Positions 7,701 through 16,703 of a DNA stretch of 57,024 bases are shown here, piece by piece (within the stretch, counting starts at the first letter, position 1; each line of letters begins with the position of its first letter). The stretch is from an uncultured Eubacteriales bacterium (GTDB lineage Bacteria > Bacillota > Clostridia > Christensenellales > Aristaeellaceae). Both the position numbers and the translations under genes were made by a program. Location: contig CADCAS010000033.1 of NCBI GenBank assembly GCA_902799465.1, positions 1 to 57,024 of the forward strand, in the 5' to 3' direction. The notes under the pieces were generated by a model. That model was given only the letters and a program-made list of their open reading frames with translations, searched no databases and was not told the origin of the DNA.

Positions 7701-9568
7701 GTAATGCCGGTGTAGCTGGCGTCCAGCATCTTCAGCTCGGTGTTGTTGCTGATGTCCAGGGCCTTCAGGCCGCTGTTTTCAAGGACGAACAGCGTGACCA
7801 GATTGACGTTCTTGGACACGTCCAGCGCCTTGATGCCCGTGCCGCACACAAACAACTCCGTCAGGGCGGTGTTCTTGGACACGTCCAGGCTGGTGAGGGT
7901 GGGGAAGCTCGCGTCCAGGATGCGCAGGTTCGTGAAATACTCGATGCCCTTGATGCTCTGGATGGGGGTCTCCGTGTCCCCCTCATACAGGAACAGCTCC
8001 TCGATCCGGGACAGCTCCAGCGCGTTCAGACTGCCGTTTTGGTTCTCATCGAAGTTTTCCTGAACGTACTGGCGGAAGGCCGCGTCCGGGAAGTTGGAGG
8101 CGTCGATGGGCAGCGTGACGGCCGTGGGCTTGGGCGTGAGGGCGACGCCCTCCCCGACCACGAGCTCATACACCCCTTCGTCGTCTTCGTCGTCGAGGAT
8201 GAGCGTGTAATGGACGCTGCCGTCCTCTTCCTTCGTGGGCTCCGCGGACAGGGCCGACACCAGCTTCGGGCAGGCGGACACGTCCAGCTTGGTCAGCTTG
8301 GGAAGCTCGGCCACGTTCAGATACTTGAGGTTGGTATTCTTGCTGAGATTGAGCGCGGACAGACCGCTCTCCTCTGCGCCCTCAAACCAGAGCCGCTCCA
8401 GCTTGGTGTTTCTGGACAGGTCCAGGCTGTTCAGCACGGCGTGGTGGAACTCCAGGGCGGTCAGCTCCGACAGCTTGCTCAGATCGACGCCGTTGGGCAG
8501 CTCCATATCCGAAAAGTGCAGCTCCCGCAATGCGGTCAGATACTCCAGACCTGCAAAGCTCTCGCCTTCTCTGATGTCCAGCGTCTGCGCGCCCTCGATC
8601 TCCTCGTCGGACAGCGCGCCGTCGCAGTCCCAGTCGCACGTCCGCCAGATAAAGTTGCGGAAATTGGCGTCCGGGAAGTACTGCGCGGTGATGGGCAGGC
8701 CCTCGGGCAGGTCATCGGTGGAACCGGTGACGGTGACCGTCAGGGACGCTGACAGGCGATTGTGGGTCTTTACGGTGATGGTCGCCGTGCCTGCCCGCAG
8801 GCCGCGCACGCAGGCGCCCTGGACCACGGCGATGCCGGGATCGCTGGTATCCCAGCTCAGGATGTTCGTGGCATCCTCGGGCTCGAGGGTGTAGGTCAGC
8901 TCCGCTTCCTCGCCGGCGTTCAGGGTCAGGGCGCTCTGATCCAGCTTGATCGCGCTGGGCGCATTGGGATCGACGACAGTGACCTTGACCACAAACTTTG
9001 CCGAATTCGCGCCGGTCACCAGATCGGTGGCACTGATCGTAATCGTGGACGTGCCAAGATACTGGGCGCTGAGGACATATATACCACCATCGTTATTGAT
9101 CGCGGCAACCTTCCTGTTGTTGCTTTTCACGCTCGTGATCGCATACTGTTCCTCGTCAAGATACAGCTCGTACTCCTCGCCGAGGATAACCTCGCATCTG
9201 CCACCGACATTCTGAACGTCAATACAGTCGCCCGCTTCGACCATATAGCCGTCCGCGGTCAGGGACGCGCCCATGATCTCCTCGGGGATCTCCTCGATGG
9301 TCTCTGCCGCTTCGGGCTCCGCTTCCTCCGCGGGGGCGGCTTCGCCGATTTCGTCTGAGGGCTCGGTCAGGGCAGGTGTGACTTCCTCGAGGGTTTCGGT
9401 CTCCGCGGGCAGGGCTTCCCCGTCCGCGATGACGATGTCCTCGCCCAGTTCCACGACGACCTCCTCCACGTAGCCCTCAAGAGCCTCCTCCATCAGGGCC
9501 ACGGGCGTGGTCATCAGCATGCAGGCCGTCAACAGTGCGGCCAGCCAGCGGTTCAGACTGCGCTTCAT
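4736..9568 (-). CDS. Giant secreted Big2 / leucine-rich-repeat surface protein
   Basis: About 1610 residues. A signal peptide (KRSLNRWLAALLTACMLMTTPVA) is followed by an acidic Glu/Ala-rich stretch, two Big2 immunoglobulin-like domains, then three leucine-rich-repeat blocks. Each block is introduced by a motif like FPDAAFRQYVQENFDENQNGSL (EF-hand-like Asp/Asn loop, probably Ca-binding). Eight tandem Big2 domains of about 92 residues end the protein (WKSSNTKAATIDKNGKLTLK repeated). No LPXTG, SLH or membrane anchor is seen at the C-terminus. Two ATGs are possible; the one at 9568 is chosen because GGAGGAA lies just upstream of it, inside the longer reading. It is likely an extracellular adhesin or matrix protein; the ligand is unknown. 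Confidence 0.85.
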   Translation of the reverse strand: MKRSLNRWLAALLTACMLMTTPVALMEEALEGYVEEVVVELGEDIVIADGEALPAETETLEEVTPALTEPSDEIGEAAPAEEAEPEAAETIEEIPEEIMGASLTADGYMVEAGDCIDVQNVGGRCEVILGEEYELYLDEEQYAITSVKSNNRKVAAINNDGGIYVLSAQYLGTSTITISATDLVTGANSAKFVVKVTVVDPNAPSAIKLDQSALTLNAGEEAELTYTLEPEDATNILSWDTSDPGIAVVQGACVRGLRAGTATITVKTHNRLSASLTVTVTGSTDDLPEGLPITAQYFPDANFRNFIWRTCDWDCDGALSDEEIEGAQTLDIREGESFAGLEYLTALRELHFSDMELPNGVDLSKLSELTALEFHHAVLNSLDLSRNTKLERLWFEGAEESGLSALNLSKNTNLKYLNVAELPKLTKLDVSACPKLVSALSAEPTKEEDGSVHYTLILDDEDDEGVYELVVGEGVALTPKPTAVTLPIDASNFPDAAFRQYVQENFDENQNGSLNALELSRIEELFLYEGDTETPIQSIKGIEYFTNLRILDASFPTLTSLDVSKNTALTELFVCGTGIKALDVSKNVNLVTLFVLENSGLKALDISNNTELKMLDASYTGITSLNLSKNAALARLYVQSTGIKSLDISKNPLLIEATQNMLRVAPKGYYKYTLQHFEDVEVFAEDGEAYVQTRAIIDAELAVDKGTTITPKPTAIIVEINATNFPDPAFRNYISENFDPDGTGYLYNDALMSEEIWFDEEDEENPVTSLKGIEFFKNLKVLNASMHPKLTAIDVSKNTQLESLYVNDCDLASLNVDNNPQLSELFVQQNPRLTKVNVSACPNLVEAMDHEPEEEEDYALNYQGDSGYVKVGFNTKVSTVDDTPVDPTAIILHTEEEEDVILSDGSYEIEWHLEPHNGVSDVTWKSSDTKTATVANGVVKFLKAGDVTITATTKKGNRTAQVKLHIVDDTLPTGVSIVTDALDEEDDGFVVGLGKGTLTLSATLEPEETAKSDVTWASSNSKAATIDKNGKLTLKAEGWTNITVTTNRASKKDTIRLHVFDNTVPTAVEIDTDELEQEDEGFVIGLNKKTFKLSAVMEPEETAKSDLTWKSSNTKAATIDKNGKLTLKAEGVTTVSVTTKRGNKTASIKLHVFDNTMPTAVEIDTDELDAEGEGYVIGLNKKTFKLSAVMEPDTASSALTWKSSNTKAATIDKNGKLTLKAEGVTTVSVTTKRGNKTASIKLHVLDNTMPTAVAIDTDELDAEGEGFVIGLNKKTYKLNAVMEPDTASSALTWKSSNTKAATIDKNGKLTLKGEGVTTVSVTTKRGGKTASFKLHVLDNTMPTAVAISRDGLDAEGEGYVIGLNKKTFKLSAVMEPSTASSALTWKSSNTKAATVDKNGKLTLKAEGVTTITVTTKRGSKVDSFKLHVLDNTMPTAVAISRDGLDAEGEGYVIGLNERTFKLNAVMEPATASSALTWKSSNKKAATIDSKSGKLTLKGEGVTTITVTTKRGSKVDSFKLHVYDNTIPTALTIASAGNATEVEKGKTLQLSISAVEPSTAVKTVTWKSANSKVASVSKSGLVKGVKPGTVKITATSTKNKKIVAEFTVTVK
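5000..6380. repeat. Tandem 276-bp repeats encoding Big2 domains
   Basis: Blocks of about 276 bp (92 codons) recur inside the giant surface gene, recognisable by GGTGGGCATGGTATTGTCC near 5262, 5538, 5814 and a variant near 6092. Neighbouring copies are very similar at DNA level, so recombination could change the number of domains. Confidence 0.8.
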
Positions 9569-9626
9569 GTTTTCTTCCTCCATTTGTCAAATTATAGGCG
9601 TAATTTTGGCAAATATTACCGCTATT

Positions 9627-9655
9627 ATTCTACCATCATGTTAATAGTTCGTCAA
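9627..9655 (-). promoter_or_regulatory. Candidate promoter of the Big2/LRR gene
   Basis: On the minus strand TTGACG (9650-9655) and TAGAAT (9627-9632) are 17 bases apart, inside a strikingly AT-rich stretch (about 9585-9790) upstream of the surface-protein gene. The remainder of 9656-9883 holds no recognisable gene. Confidence 0.55.
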
Positions 9656-9883
9656 TATTACGTTTATGTTTATTTTTTTCTTAATTTTACGTTAATTCAG
9701 GATGTGTCCACACCTGAGAAATGTTTTCCCCGTTCATCTGTTCAGTTCTGTGACACACCGAACCGTTCCCCCTTCATACTAAACTTCTTCTAAATGTGGA
9801 CAAGCATGCGAGTGGGTTTTTCGTCATGGCAAGGCGAAGTCCCGCAGGCTTGCTGGCGGCAAGTCAAGGGACTTATCAAACGC

Positions 9884-9914
9884 AAAACCGGGCGCTCGTC
9901 GAGCGCCCGGTTTT
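9884..9914. terminator. Bidirectional terminator after tyrS
   Basis: A 14-bp perfect stem AAAACCGGGCGCTC / GAGCGCCCGGTTTT with a 3-base loop, flanked by A-run and T-run, so it can act on either strand. It lies 13 bases beyond the tyrS stop. Confidence 0.88.
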
Positions 9915-9926
9915 TGGGGTAATGCG

Positions 9927-11159
9927 TTACGCCAGCTTGAGGCGGTGGTAGGACTTTTTGCCCTTGCGGATGAGGATGCCCTCGCCCTTGAGCTGGTCGG
10001 GGGTGAGGCGGGTCTCGGGGTCGGTGACCTTTTCATCGTTGACGGAGAGGCCGCCCTGCTGCATGGTCTTGCGGGCCTCGCCGTTGGACTTGCAGAGGCC
10101 CACCTTGGCGACCCAGGCCAGCAGGCGGTTTTCCTCGGCGAGGTCGGCCTCGGTGATCTCGGTGGTGGGCACGGAGCCGCCCATGGCCGCGCCGGAGAAC
10201 AGGGCCTCGGCGGCCTGCTGGGCCTTCCTGGCCTCCTCCTCGCCGTGGACGTTCTTGGTGACCTCGTAGGCCAGCACGCGCTTGGCCTCGTTGATGGCGC
10301 TGTCCTTGAGCGCGCCCAGGCGGCGCACCTCGTCCATGGGCAGGAAGGTCAGCAGCCCCAGGCACTTCTCCACGTCCTGGTCGTCCACATTGCGCCAGTA
10401 CTGGTAGAAGTCGTAGGGGGAGCACTTGTTGGGATCGAGCCACAGCGCGCCCTTCTCGGTCTTGCCCATCTTGCGGCCGTCGTGAGTCAGCAGCAGTTGG
10501 AAGGTCAGGGCGAAGGCGGGCTTCTGGTCCTTGCGGCGGATCAGGTCCGCGCCGGAGAGCATGTTGGACCACTGGTCATCGCCGCCGCACTGGAGGGTGA
10601 CGTTGTGGCGATGGTTCAGCTCCAGGAAGTCATAGCTCTGCATCAGCATGTAGTTGAACTCCAGGAAGGTCAGGCCGCGCTCCAGGCGCTGCTTGTAGCA
10701 CTCGGCGGTGAGCATGCGGTTGACGGAGAACAGCGCGCCCACGTCCCGCAGAAAGTCGATGTAATTCAGATCCCGCAGCCAGTCGGCGTTGTTGACGATC
10801 TGGGCGCAGTTGGGCTTGGTGGGGTCGAAGTCCAGGAAGGACTCCATCTGCCTTTTGATGTGCGCCACGTTGTTGTCGATGTCCTCCACGGTCAGTACCT
10901 TGCGCAGGTCACTCTTGCCGCTGGGGTCGCCGATCATGCCCGTGCCGCCGCCCATCAGCGCGAAGGGCTTGTGCCCCGCCTTTTGCAGGTGCGCCATCGC
11001 CATGATCGGGATGTAGTGGCCGATGTGCAGGCTGTCCGCCGTGGGATCAAAGCCCACATAGAAGGACACCATGCCCTCGTCAAAGGCCTTGTACAGCTCG
11101 TCCTCAAAGGTAATCTGCTTGACAAATCCTCTTTCCTTCAACAGGTCAAGTGCGTTCAT
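9927..11159 (-). CDS. tyrS: Tyrosyl-tRNA synthetase
   Basis: Charges tRNA-Tyr in the cytoplasm. 410 residues, usual for the bacterial class Ic enzyme. HIGH motif at residues 45-48 ([12 protein letters not shown]), KMSKS-equivalent KMGKT at 230-234, Tyr-binding QSYDFLELN and QCGGDDQW, and a C-terminal S4-like RNA-binding domain ([18 protein letters not shown]). The Shine-Dalgarno AAAGGAAG precedes the ATG. It lies about 250 bases downstream of the T-box-controlled aminotransferase on the same strand. It has no T-box of its own in that gap, so it may be served by readthrough from the Tyr T-box. Confidence 0.96.
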   Translation of the reverse strand: MNALDLLKERGFVKQITFEDELYKAFDEGMVSFYVGFDPTADSLHIGHYIPIMAMAHLQKAGHKPFALMGGGTGMIGDPSGKSDLRKVLTVEDIDNNVAHIKRQMESFLDFDPTKPNCAQIVNNADWLRDLNYIDFLRDVGALFSVNRMLTAECYKQRLERGLTFLEFNYMLMQSYDFLELNHRHNVTLQCGGDDQWSNMLSGADLIRRKDQKPAFALTFQLLLTHDGRKMGKTEKGALWLDPNKCSPYDFYQYWRNVDDQDVEKCLGLLTFLPMDEVRRLGALKDSAINEAKRVLAYEVTKNVHGEEEARKAQQAAEALFSGAAMGGSVPTTEITEADLAEENRLLAWVAKVGLCKSNGEARKTMQQGGLSVNDEKVTDPETRLTPDQLKGEGILIRKGKKSYHRLKLA

Positions 11160-11209
11160 ATGAATGTTCTTCCTTTCAAACGAAATTGTTGTTTATAATT
11201 CAGCGTGAC

Positions 11210-11331
11210 ACTCCCTCAGTCACGCTTCGCGTGCCAGCTCCCTCGGGGAGGGAGCCTTTTGGGAGTGCGCATATGCCCTATAGGCTCCCTCTTTGAGGGA
11301 GCTGGCTGGCCAAAGGCCAGACTGAGGGAGT
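11210..11331. repeat. Palindromic repeat of the CTCCCTCAGTC family
   Basis: ACTCCCTCAGTC at the left and GACTGAGGGAGT at the right bound two GC-rich hairpins (CACGCTTCGCGTG; CTGGCCAAAGGCCAG). This core resembles MITE interior type 2 but lacks the GTAACTGTTCAGTC termini. It sits between the aminotransferase and tyrS genes and would fold strongly in a joint transcript. Confidence 0.65.
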
Positions 11332-11411
11332 CCATTCCGGAGGAATTGGCGATCCAACAGATTCCTCAGATCTGCGCCGCCATTCTCCATGATCCGTTAT
11401 CCTTTTCCCTT

Positions 11412-12593
11412 TCAGCCCCGAATGACCTCCGCCAGCCGCGCCATGCCCTCCCGGATGGTGGGGATGTCGCTCATGGAGAAGTTGAGGCGGAGGGTATTGA
11501 GGTGGCCGCCCTCGGTGTAGAAGTGGGTGCCGGGGACGAAGGCGACGTTGTGGGCCACGGCGCGGTTGAACACCTCCATGGCGTCCATGCCCTCGGGCAG
11601 CGCGGCCCAGATGAACAGGCCGCCCTGGGGCACGGTGTGGACGGTGCCCTCGGGGAGCAGCTTCATCTGGTCCAGCATGCAGTTGAGCTGCTGCCGATAG
11701 TCGCCGCAGATGCGCTCCAGGTGGCCGGGCATCAGGCCCTTGCGGATGTAGGCGTCCACGATGGCCTGGTTCAGCAGCGGGCTGTGGGTATCGGCGGACT
11801 GCTTGCCGATGACCATCTTGCGCCGCAGCACGGGGTTTTTGATGGCCGCCGCGCCCACGCGCAGGCCGGGGGCCACGTACTTGGAGAAGCTGGACATGTA
11901 CACCACCCAGCCCTCCTCGTCAAAGGACTGTATGGTGGGCAGCGGCTCGCCGGAATAGCGCAGGTCGCGGTAGGGATCGTCTTCTGCGATGACCACGCCG
12001 TACTTGGAGGCCAGCGCCGCCAGCGCCTTGCGCCGCGGAAGCGACAGCGTGATGCCGGTGGGGTTCTGGAAGGTGGGGATGACGTACATCAGCTTGGGAT
12101 GATGCGCCTTGATGAGCTCCTCCGCCGCCTCCACGATCACGCCCTGATCGTCGGTGGGCATGGGGATCAGCTTGGCATTGTACTCCCGCATGGCCTGGAT
12201 CGCACCCAGGAAGGTGGGGCTCTCGCACAGCACCGCGTCGCCGGGATCGATCAGCGCCTTGAGCAGCACGTCGAAGGCCTGGGTGCCGCCCTGGGTGGGC
12301 AGGATGTCCTCGGCCTCGCAGTTCACCATGGAGCCCCGCAGGAATTCCGCCGCGCTCTCCCGGAAGGGATTGAAGCCGTCCGTCGCGCCGTATTGCAGCA
12401 GGGTCGTGCCGTACTTCTCCAGCGCCTCCCGCGCCAGCCCCGAGACCACCTCCGGCTCCAGCGCCGTGTTGGAGGGATTGCCGCCCGCGAAGGAGATCAT
12501 CCCCGGCTTCGCCAGCAGCTTGAATATCTCGCGGATGGCCGACCCGTTGATGGGCCGCATGTGTCTGGCAAACATCTCTTCGGTAAATTGCAT
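11412..12593 (-). CDS. PLP-dependent aminotransferase (class I/II), probably aromatic
   Basis: 393 residues; transfers an amino group using pyridoxal phosphate. The fold is that of 2-aminoadipate/aromatic aminotransferases: FAGGNPSNTALEP, LQYGATDGFNPFRE, TQGGTQAFDVL, PTFQNPTG (Asn contacting PLP), and the Schiff-base Lys in SSFSKYVAPGLRVG near residue 238. The true start is the ATG at 12593 (GGGGAGG upstream); longer readings run back into the T-box terminator. The leader is a T-box whose specifier appears to be UAC, arguing for a role in tyrosine (aromatic) synthesis. From the protein alone the substrate would be open. Confidence 0.85.
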   Translation of the reverse strand: MQFTEEMFARHMRPINGSAIREIFKLLAKPGMISFAGGNPSNTALEPEVVSGLAREALEKYGTTLLQYGATDGFNPFRESAAEFLRGSMVNCEAEDILPTQGGTQAFDVLLKALIDPGDAVLCESPTFLGAIQAMREYNAKLIPMPTDDQGVIVEAAEELIKAHHPKLMYVIPTFQNPTGITLSLPRRKALAALASKYGVVIAEDDPYRDLRYSGEPLPTIQSFDEEGWVVYMSSFSKYVAPGLRVGAAAIKNPVLRRKMVIGKQSADTHSPLLNQAIVDAYIRKGLMPGHLERICGDYRQQLNCMLDQMKLLPEGTVHTVPQGGLFIWAALPEGMDAMEVFNRAVAHNVAFVPGTHFYTEGGHLNTLRLNFSMSDIPTIREGMARLAEVIRG

Positions 12594-12608
12594 AATCTGC
12601 GCCTCCCC

Positions 12609-12850
12609 AAAAACAAATAAGCCCTCCCACACAGGGAAGGCGATAGTAGACCGCGGTACCACTTCCGTTCACTTCCCATATCACAGGAAGCCTCGTCCAC
12701 GCGATCACGGGCGTGAACCGGGCGGCCTACTGCCGTTTCAACCGCCTGCTCCGGGATGTATTCGCCCGACCCGCTCCGCTGCCTCGCACCCGCCGCCAGC
12801 TCTCTTCATTCGCGCAATCGGATTACTTCTTCCCATCATCGCTTTTCATT
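12609..12850 (-). promoter_or_regulatory. T-box riboswitch, apparent Tyr specifier
   Basis: On the minus strand the leader contains the T-box sequence AAGTGGTACCGCGG (12651-12664), an AGTA-containing stem I base near 12832, the AGAGAG and GGTGCGAG stem I elements, and GAA-TAC-ATCC with TAC (12758-12760) in the specifier position. A terminator hairpin GCCTTCCC/GGGAGGGC (12621-12641) with a T-rich tail (12609-12620) follows. In this class, uncharged tRNA binding the specifier and T-box favours the antiterminator and lets transcription continue into the aminotransferase. Confidence 0.9.
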
Positions 12851-12853
12851 AAG

Positions 12854-12882
12854 ATCATAACAGAACCGCGCCGTTCTGTCAA
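12854..12882 (-). promoter_or_regulatory. Promoter of the T-box leader
   Basis: Minus-strand TTGACA (12877-12882) and TATGAT (12854-12859) with a 17-base spacer, directly before stem I of the T-box. Confidence 0.85.
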
Positions 12883-12949
12883 GCGTGGAGGGCGTTAAAA
12901 ATAGCAGGGAAGCAGCGCTCATGGTTTCATTCAGCCTATGCGCGCAAAT

Positions 12950-13152
12950 GAGAATGGGGAATGGGGAATTGGGAATGGGGAATTGAAACAGCTTGGTCAC
13001 GCAGGGGCGGCGATGCGCCGCCCGCCAGGTTGTACGCATTGTTTCCATCGATGGCGGGCGGCCATTGGCCGCCCCTGCAGTGTGCGCGGCAGCCGTTCCC
13101 CTTTTCCCTTTTCCCTTTTCCCTGTTCCCTTTTCCCTGTTCCCTTTTGCCTC
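12950..13152. repeat. Heptad inverted element with GC-rich core
   Basis: Left arm is GGGAATG/GGGAATT units (12950-12985). Right arm is CCCTTTT/CCCTGTT units (13094-13150). The core contains GCGGCGATGCGCCGCCCGCC and GGCGGGCGGCCATTGGCCGCC and is clearly homologous to the core at 39660-39760. It lies just beyond the ftsH stop codon. Confidence 0.75.
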
Positions 13153-13154
13153 TT

Positions 13155-15008
13155 CTAATACCCCTCCCCCTCCGCGATCTGGGGCAGCTCGGCCTCGGTC
13201 TTGTGGAGGATGTCCATGAACTCGTCGCCGGTGATGGTCTCGTGCTCGTAGAGGTACTTGGCCAGGGCGTGGAGCTGGTTGGCGTTGTCCTTGAGGATGT
13301 GGTAGGCCTTGTGGTACTGGGTGTTGATGAGGTTGCGGACCACCGCGTCGATGTGGTTGGCGGTCTCGGCGGAGCAGGCCAGGGTGGTGTCGCCGCCCAG
13401 GTACTGGTTGGTGAGCTGCTCCATGGCGACCATGCCGAACTCATCGGACATGCCGTATCGGGTAATCATGGCACGGGCGAGGCGGGTGGCCTGCTCGATG
13501 TCGTTGGACGCGCCGGTGGTGATCTGGTTGAAGATCAGAGACTCCGCGGCGCGGCCGCCGGTGAAGGTGGCGATCTTGTTTTCAAGCTCCTCCTTGGTCA
13601 GCAGGAAGTGCTCGTTCTCCTCCACCTGCATGGTGTAGCCCAGCGCGCCGTTGGTGCGGGGGATGATGGTGATCTTGTGCACCGGCGCGGACTCGGACTG
13701 CTTCGCCGCCACCAGCGCGTGGCCGATCTCGTGGTAGGCCACCACCATCTTCTCCTTGTCGGACAGCACGCGGTTCTTCTTCTGGTAGCCCGCGATGATG
13801 ACCTCCACGGACTCCTCCAGGTCGGCCTGGGTGACCAGCTTGCGCCCGTCGCGCACGGCCCGCAGCGCCGCCTCGTTGACGATGTTGGCCAGCTCCGCGC
13901 CGCTCGCGCCCGCCGCGGCCCGGGCCACAGCGCCGAAGTCGATGTTGGGCTGCATCTGCACCTTCTTGGCGTGGACCTTCAGGATGGCCTCGCGGCCCTG
14001 GAGGTCGGGCAGCTCCACGGGCACCCGCCGGTCAAACCGGCCGGGGCGCAGCAGCGCGGGGTCCAGGGATTCGGGGCGGTTGGTGGCCGCCAGGATGACC
14101 ACGCCCTTGGAGCCGTCGAAGCCGTCCATCTCGGTCAGCAGCTGGTTCAGGGTCTGCTCCCGCTCGTCGTTGCCGCCGATGCGCCCGTCGCGCTTGCCAC
14201 CGATGGCGTCCACCTCGTCGATGAACACGATGCAGGGGGCCTTCTCATTGGCCTGCTTGAACAGGTCGCGCACCTTGGCCGCGCCCATGCCCACGAACAT
14301 CTCTACGAACTCCGAGCCGGAGATGGAGAAGAACGGCACGTTGGCCTCGCCCGCCACGGCCTTGGCCAGCAGCGTCTTGCCGGTGCCGGGAGGGCCCACC
14401 AGCAGCGCGCCCTTGGGCATCTTCGCGCCGATGGATTCGTACTTCTTGGGGTTCTCCAGGAAATCCACGATCTCGGAGAGGATCTCCTTGGCCTCGTCCT
14501 CGCCCGCCACGTCGTCGAACTTGATGCCGCTGGTGGACTTGACGTAGACCTTGGCGTTGGATTTGCCCATGCCGAACATCATGCTGCCCGCGCCGCCGCC
14601 GGCGTTCTCCATCAGCTTCTTGCTGAAATACTGGCCCACGCCGATGATCAGCACCATGGGCAGCACCCAGGACAGCAGTATGGACAGGATCGGGCTCATC
14701 TGCTCGATGATCTGGCTGGAGAACTTCGCGCCGCTCTTGTACAGGCGGTCGGTCAGCTCCGGGTCCTCCATCAGGCCGGTCTTGTAGAACTTGCCGTCGG
14801 TGCCCTTGTAGATGATCTTGTTGTCCTCAAGCATCACCTCGGCGATCTGCTTGTCCTCCGTCATCTTGATGAAGGTGCCGTAGTCCACCTCTATCACTCC
14901 GGGATTGGTCAAAAACGGCATCACCAGCGCGTTGAACAGTATCAACGCCAGCAGCACGATGGCATAGTAGAACATCAGGGGTTTTCTGGGTCGCTTCACT
15001 TCGTTCAT
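13155..15008 (-). CDS. ftsH: ATP-dependent zinc metalloprotease FtsH
   Basis: Membrane-anchored AAA+ protease that extracts and degrades misfolded membrane proteins and regulators. 617 residues: N-terminal transmembrane helix (residues 11-32), extracytoplasmic segment, second helix (about 105-127), Walker A GPPGTGKT (205-212), Walker [11 protein letters not shown], second region of homology around RPGRFDRR, zinc motif HEIGH (426-430). AAGGAGGG precedes the ATG. It ends in an acidic tail just before the heptad element. It stands alone in transcription here; tilS/hpt, common neighbours in Bacilli, are absent. Confidence 0.97.
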   Translation of the reverse strand: MNEVKRPRKPLMFYYAIVLLALILFNALVMPFLTNPGVIEVDYGTFIKMTEDKQIAEVMLEDNKIIYKGTDGKFYKTGLMEDPELTDRLYKSGAKFSSQIIEQMSPILSILLSWVLPMVLIIGVGQYFSKKLMENAGGGAGSMMFGMGKSNAKVYVKSTSGIKFDDVAGEDEAKEILSEIVDFLENPKKYESIGAKMPKGALLVGPPGTGKTLLAKAVAGEANVPFFSISGSEFVEMFVGMGAAKVRDLFKQANEKAPCIVFIDEVDAIGGKRDGRIGGNDEREQTLNQLLTEMDGFDGSKGVVILAATNRPESLDPALLRPGRFDRRVPVELPDLQGREAILKVHAKKVQMQPNIDFGAVARAAAGASGAELANIVNEAALRAVRDGRKLVTQADLEESVEVIIAGYQKKNRVLSDKEKMVVAYHEIGHALVAAKQSESAPVHKITIIPRTNGALGYTMQVEENEHFLLTKEELENKIATFTGGRAAESLIFNQITTGASNDIEQATRLARAMITRYGMSDEFGMVAMEQLTNQYLGGDTTLACSAETANHIDAVVRNLINTQYHKAYHILKDNANQLHALAKYLYEHETITGDEFMDILHKTEAELPQIAEGEGY

Positions 15009-15156
15009 CGTTTTCCCTCCTTGGGATGGTCCATCGTATACCCCTCAACAGGATGTATTGTACCCCATCAATGTTAACTCAGTATCAATTTATAGTCAAA
15101 GATGGTCAAATTTTGTATAGCCGCGGGAGGATGGGGAGAAGATAGGAAGGGAAGAC

Positions 15157-15326
15157 GGAAAATTGGGAATTGGGAATTGGGAATTGGGAATGGATGTGGA
15201 AATCCTTCGGATTTCTTTTTATTGACAGTCACCGTAATCTATGTCTGTTTTCCTTCAATCAAACAAATCCGCAAGGATTTGTACCATCATTCCCCATTCC
15301 CCATTCCCAATTCCCAATTTCTCAAT
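15157..15326. repeat. Heptad inverted element with unoccupied AAATCC..GGATTT sites
   Basis: Left arm is five GGGAATT-type units. Right arm is CCATTCC/CCAATTC units (15288-15320). The core carries AAATCCTTCGGATTTC (15200-15215) and AAATCCGCAAGGATTT (near 15266). These are the same motifs into which MITE copies have inserted at 26495, 31177 and 49010, here uninterrupted. It fills the ftsH to 15359 gap. Confidence 0.78.
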
Positions 15327-15358
15327 CCGCAACCAACCGACAATAGGAGTGTGATCAC

Positions 15359-16615
15359 ATGAATCCCTTCGATCTGAAGCCTGCGAAGCTGGAGAGCCAG
15401 TTTCTGGACTGGCAGGACATGTCGCCGGTGCCGTATGACAGCCGGGAGACGGACCCCTACACCAAGACCCGGATCATACTGATGAACGGCACGGAGTTTG
15501 AAGCGGTGTGGTTTTCCCACCAGTTCACCCGCCACTGCGCGGACAACGACCTGCGGCGCTCCCTGGCCGTGATGCGGCGGCAGGAGCAGCAGCAGCAAAA
15601 GCTGATCGGCGCGCTGAAGCCGCTGGACGAGGACATACTGGTCCACACCATCTCCTATGAGCAGCTGGCCATCGACCTGACCGCGGCGCTGGCCCAGCGG
15701 GAGGACAACCCCTACGTGAAGGAGGCGCTGGACTTCGCGCTGCTGGAGGACTTCGACCACCTGTACCGCTACGCGGACCTGATGAGCTTCGACAGCCACA
15801 TGCACGCCGAGGAGCTGGTGGGCCGCTACACCGAGATCATGCCCGGGCGCCCCACCATCGCCCATCACCGCCACCCCCTGGACAGCGTGAACTACCCGGT
15901 GCTGTACGAGTCGGCCTCCCCGGTGACGAAGCTGTGCTCGTCCATCATCACCGCCGCCGAACAGCAGACCATGAATTATTATATGAATGTGGCCCCCTTC
16001 TATCCGAAGGAGTACGGGCGGCGGCTGTACCGGGAGATCGGCATGGTGGAGGAGCAGCACGTCACCCACTACGGCAGCCTCATCGACCCCAATCCCACCT
16101 GGCTGGAGTGCTGCCTGAACCACCAGTATACCGAGGCCTACCTGTACTGGTCCGCCATGGAGACCGAGACCGACCCCCGCATCCGCGAGATCTGGTCCCG
16201 CATGTTCGACATGGAGATCGCCCATCTCCACGCCGCCGCCGAGCTGCTGCTGGCCTACGAGGGCCGCGCCTGGCAGCAGGTCATGCCCGACCCCGAGTTC
16301 CCCGCGCCGCTGAAGCTGACCGGCAATGTGGAATACGTGCGGGACGTGCTCAAGAACACCGTCACCCTCACCGCCGACCGGGAGAGCTGGGCCCCCGTGG
16401 AGACCCTGCCCGAAAACCACGATTTCTTCCGCTATCAGGCCCAGATCAACTCAAACCCCGAGACCGTGGAGAGCCACGACATCATCGAGCGCCTCATCGA
16501 GCGCGAGGGCCGCGACTACCGCTTCGAGACCGCCGAGAATCCCGTCAAGGGCCTCCGGGACCGCAAGAAGGACAACATCGCCGTGGGCCGCGAGGTCAGG
16601 GTCATGGCGCGGTGA
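15359..16615 (+). CDS. Uncharacterised ferritin-like helical protein
   Basis: 418 residues, soluble, strongly helical, no signal peptide. Several helix segments carry Glu/His pairs typical of ferritin-like di-metal sites: FALLEDFDHLYRYADLM, REIGMVEEQHVTHYGS and MFDMEIAHLHAAAELL, with another acidic helix TEAYLYWSAMETETD. This suggests a rubrerythrin-like four-helix bundle with an N-terminal region (DWQDMSPVPYDSRETDPYTKTRIILMNG) and a C-terminal extension of unknown role. No named family was recognised with certainty. It may bind iron or manganese and act in oxidative stress or redox chemistry. It stands alone between repeat elements. GGAGTGTGATCAC precedes the ATG. Confidence 0.6.
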   Translation: MNPFDLKPAKLESQFLDWQDMSPVPYDSRETDPYTKTRIILMNGTEFEAVWFSHQFTRHCADNDLRRSLAVMRRQEQQQQKLIGALKPLDEDILVHTISYEQLAIDLTAALAQREDNPYVKEALDFALLEDFDHLYRYADLMSFDSHMHAEELVGRYTEIMPGRPTIAHHRHPLDSVNYPVLYESASPVTKLCSSIITAAEQQTMNYYMNVAPFYPKEYGRRLYREIGMVEEQHVTHYGSLIDPNPTWLECCLNHQYTEAYLYWSAMETETDPRIREIWSRMFDMEIAHLHAAAELLLAYEGRAWQQVMPDPEFPAPLKLTGNVEYVRDVLKNTVTLTADRESWAPVETLPENHDFFRYQAQINSNPETVESHDIIERLIEREGRDYRFETAENPVKGLRDRKKDNIAVGREVRVMAR

Positions 16616-16703
16616 GGCGACAGATCTGGGCCGGCACCGCAGTCATGGCGGGAAAGGCATCGAAGGATTGGCTGTCTGTAGAGGACGCTTAGTATTATTC
16701 ACA

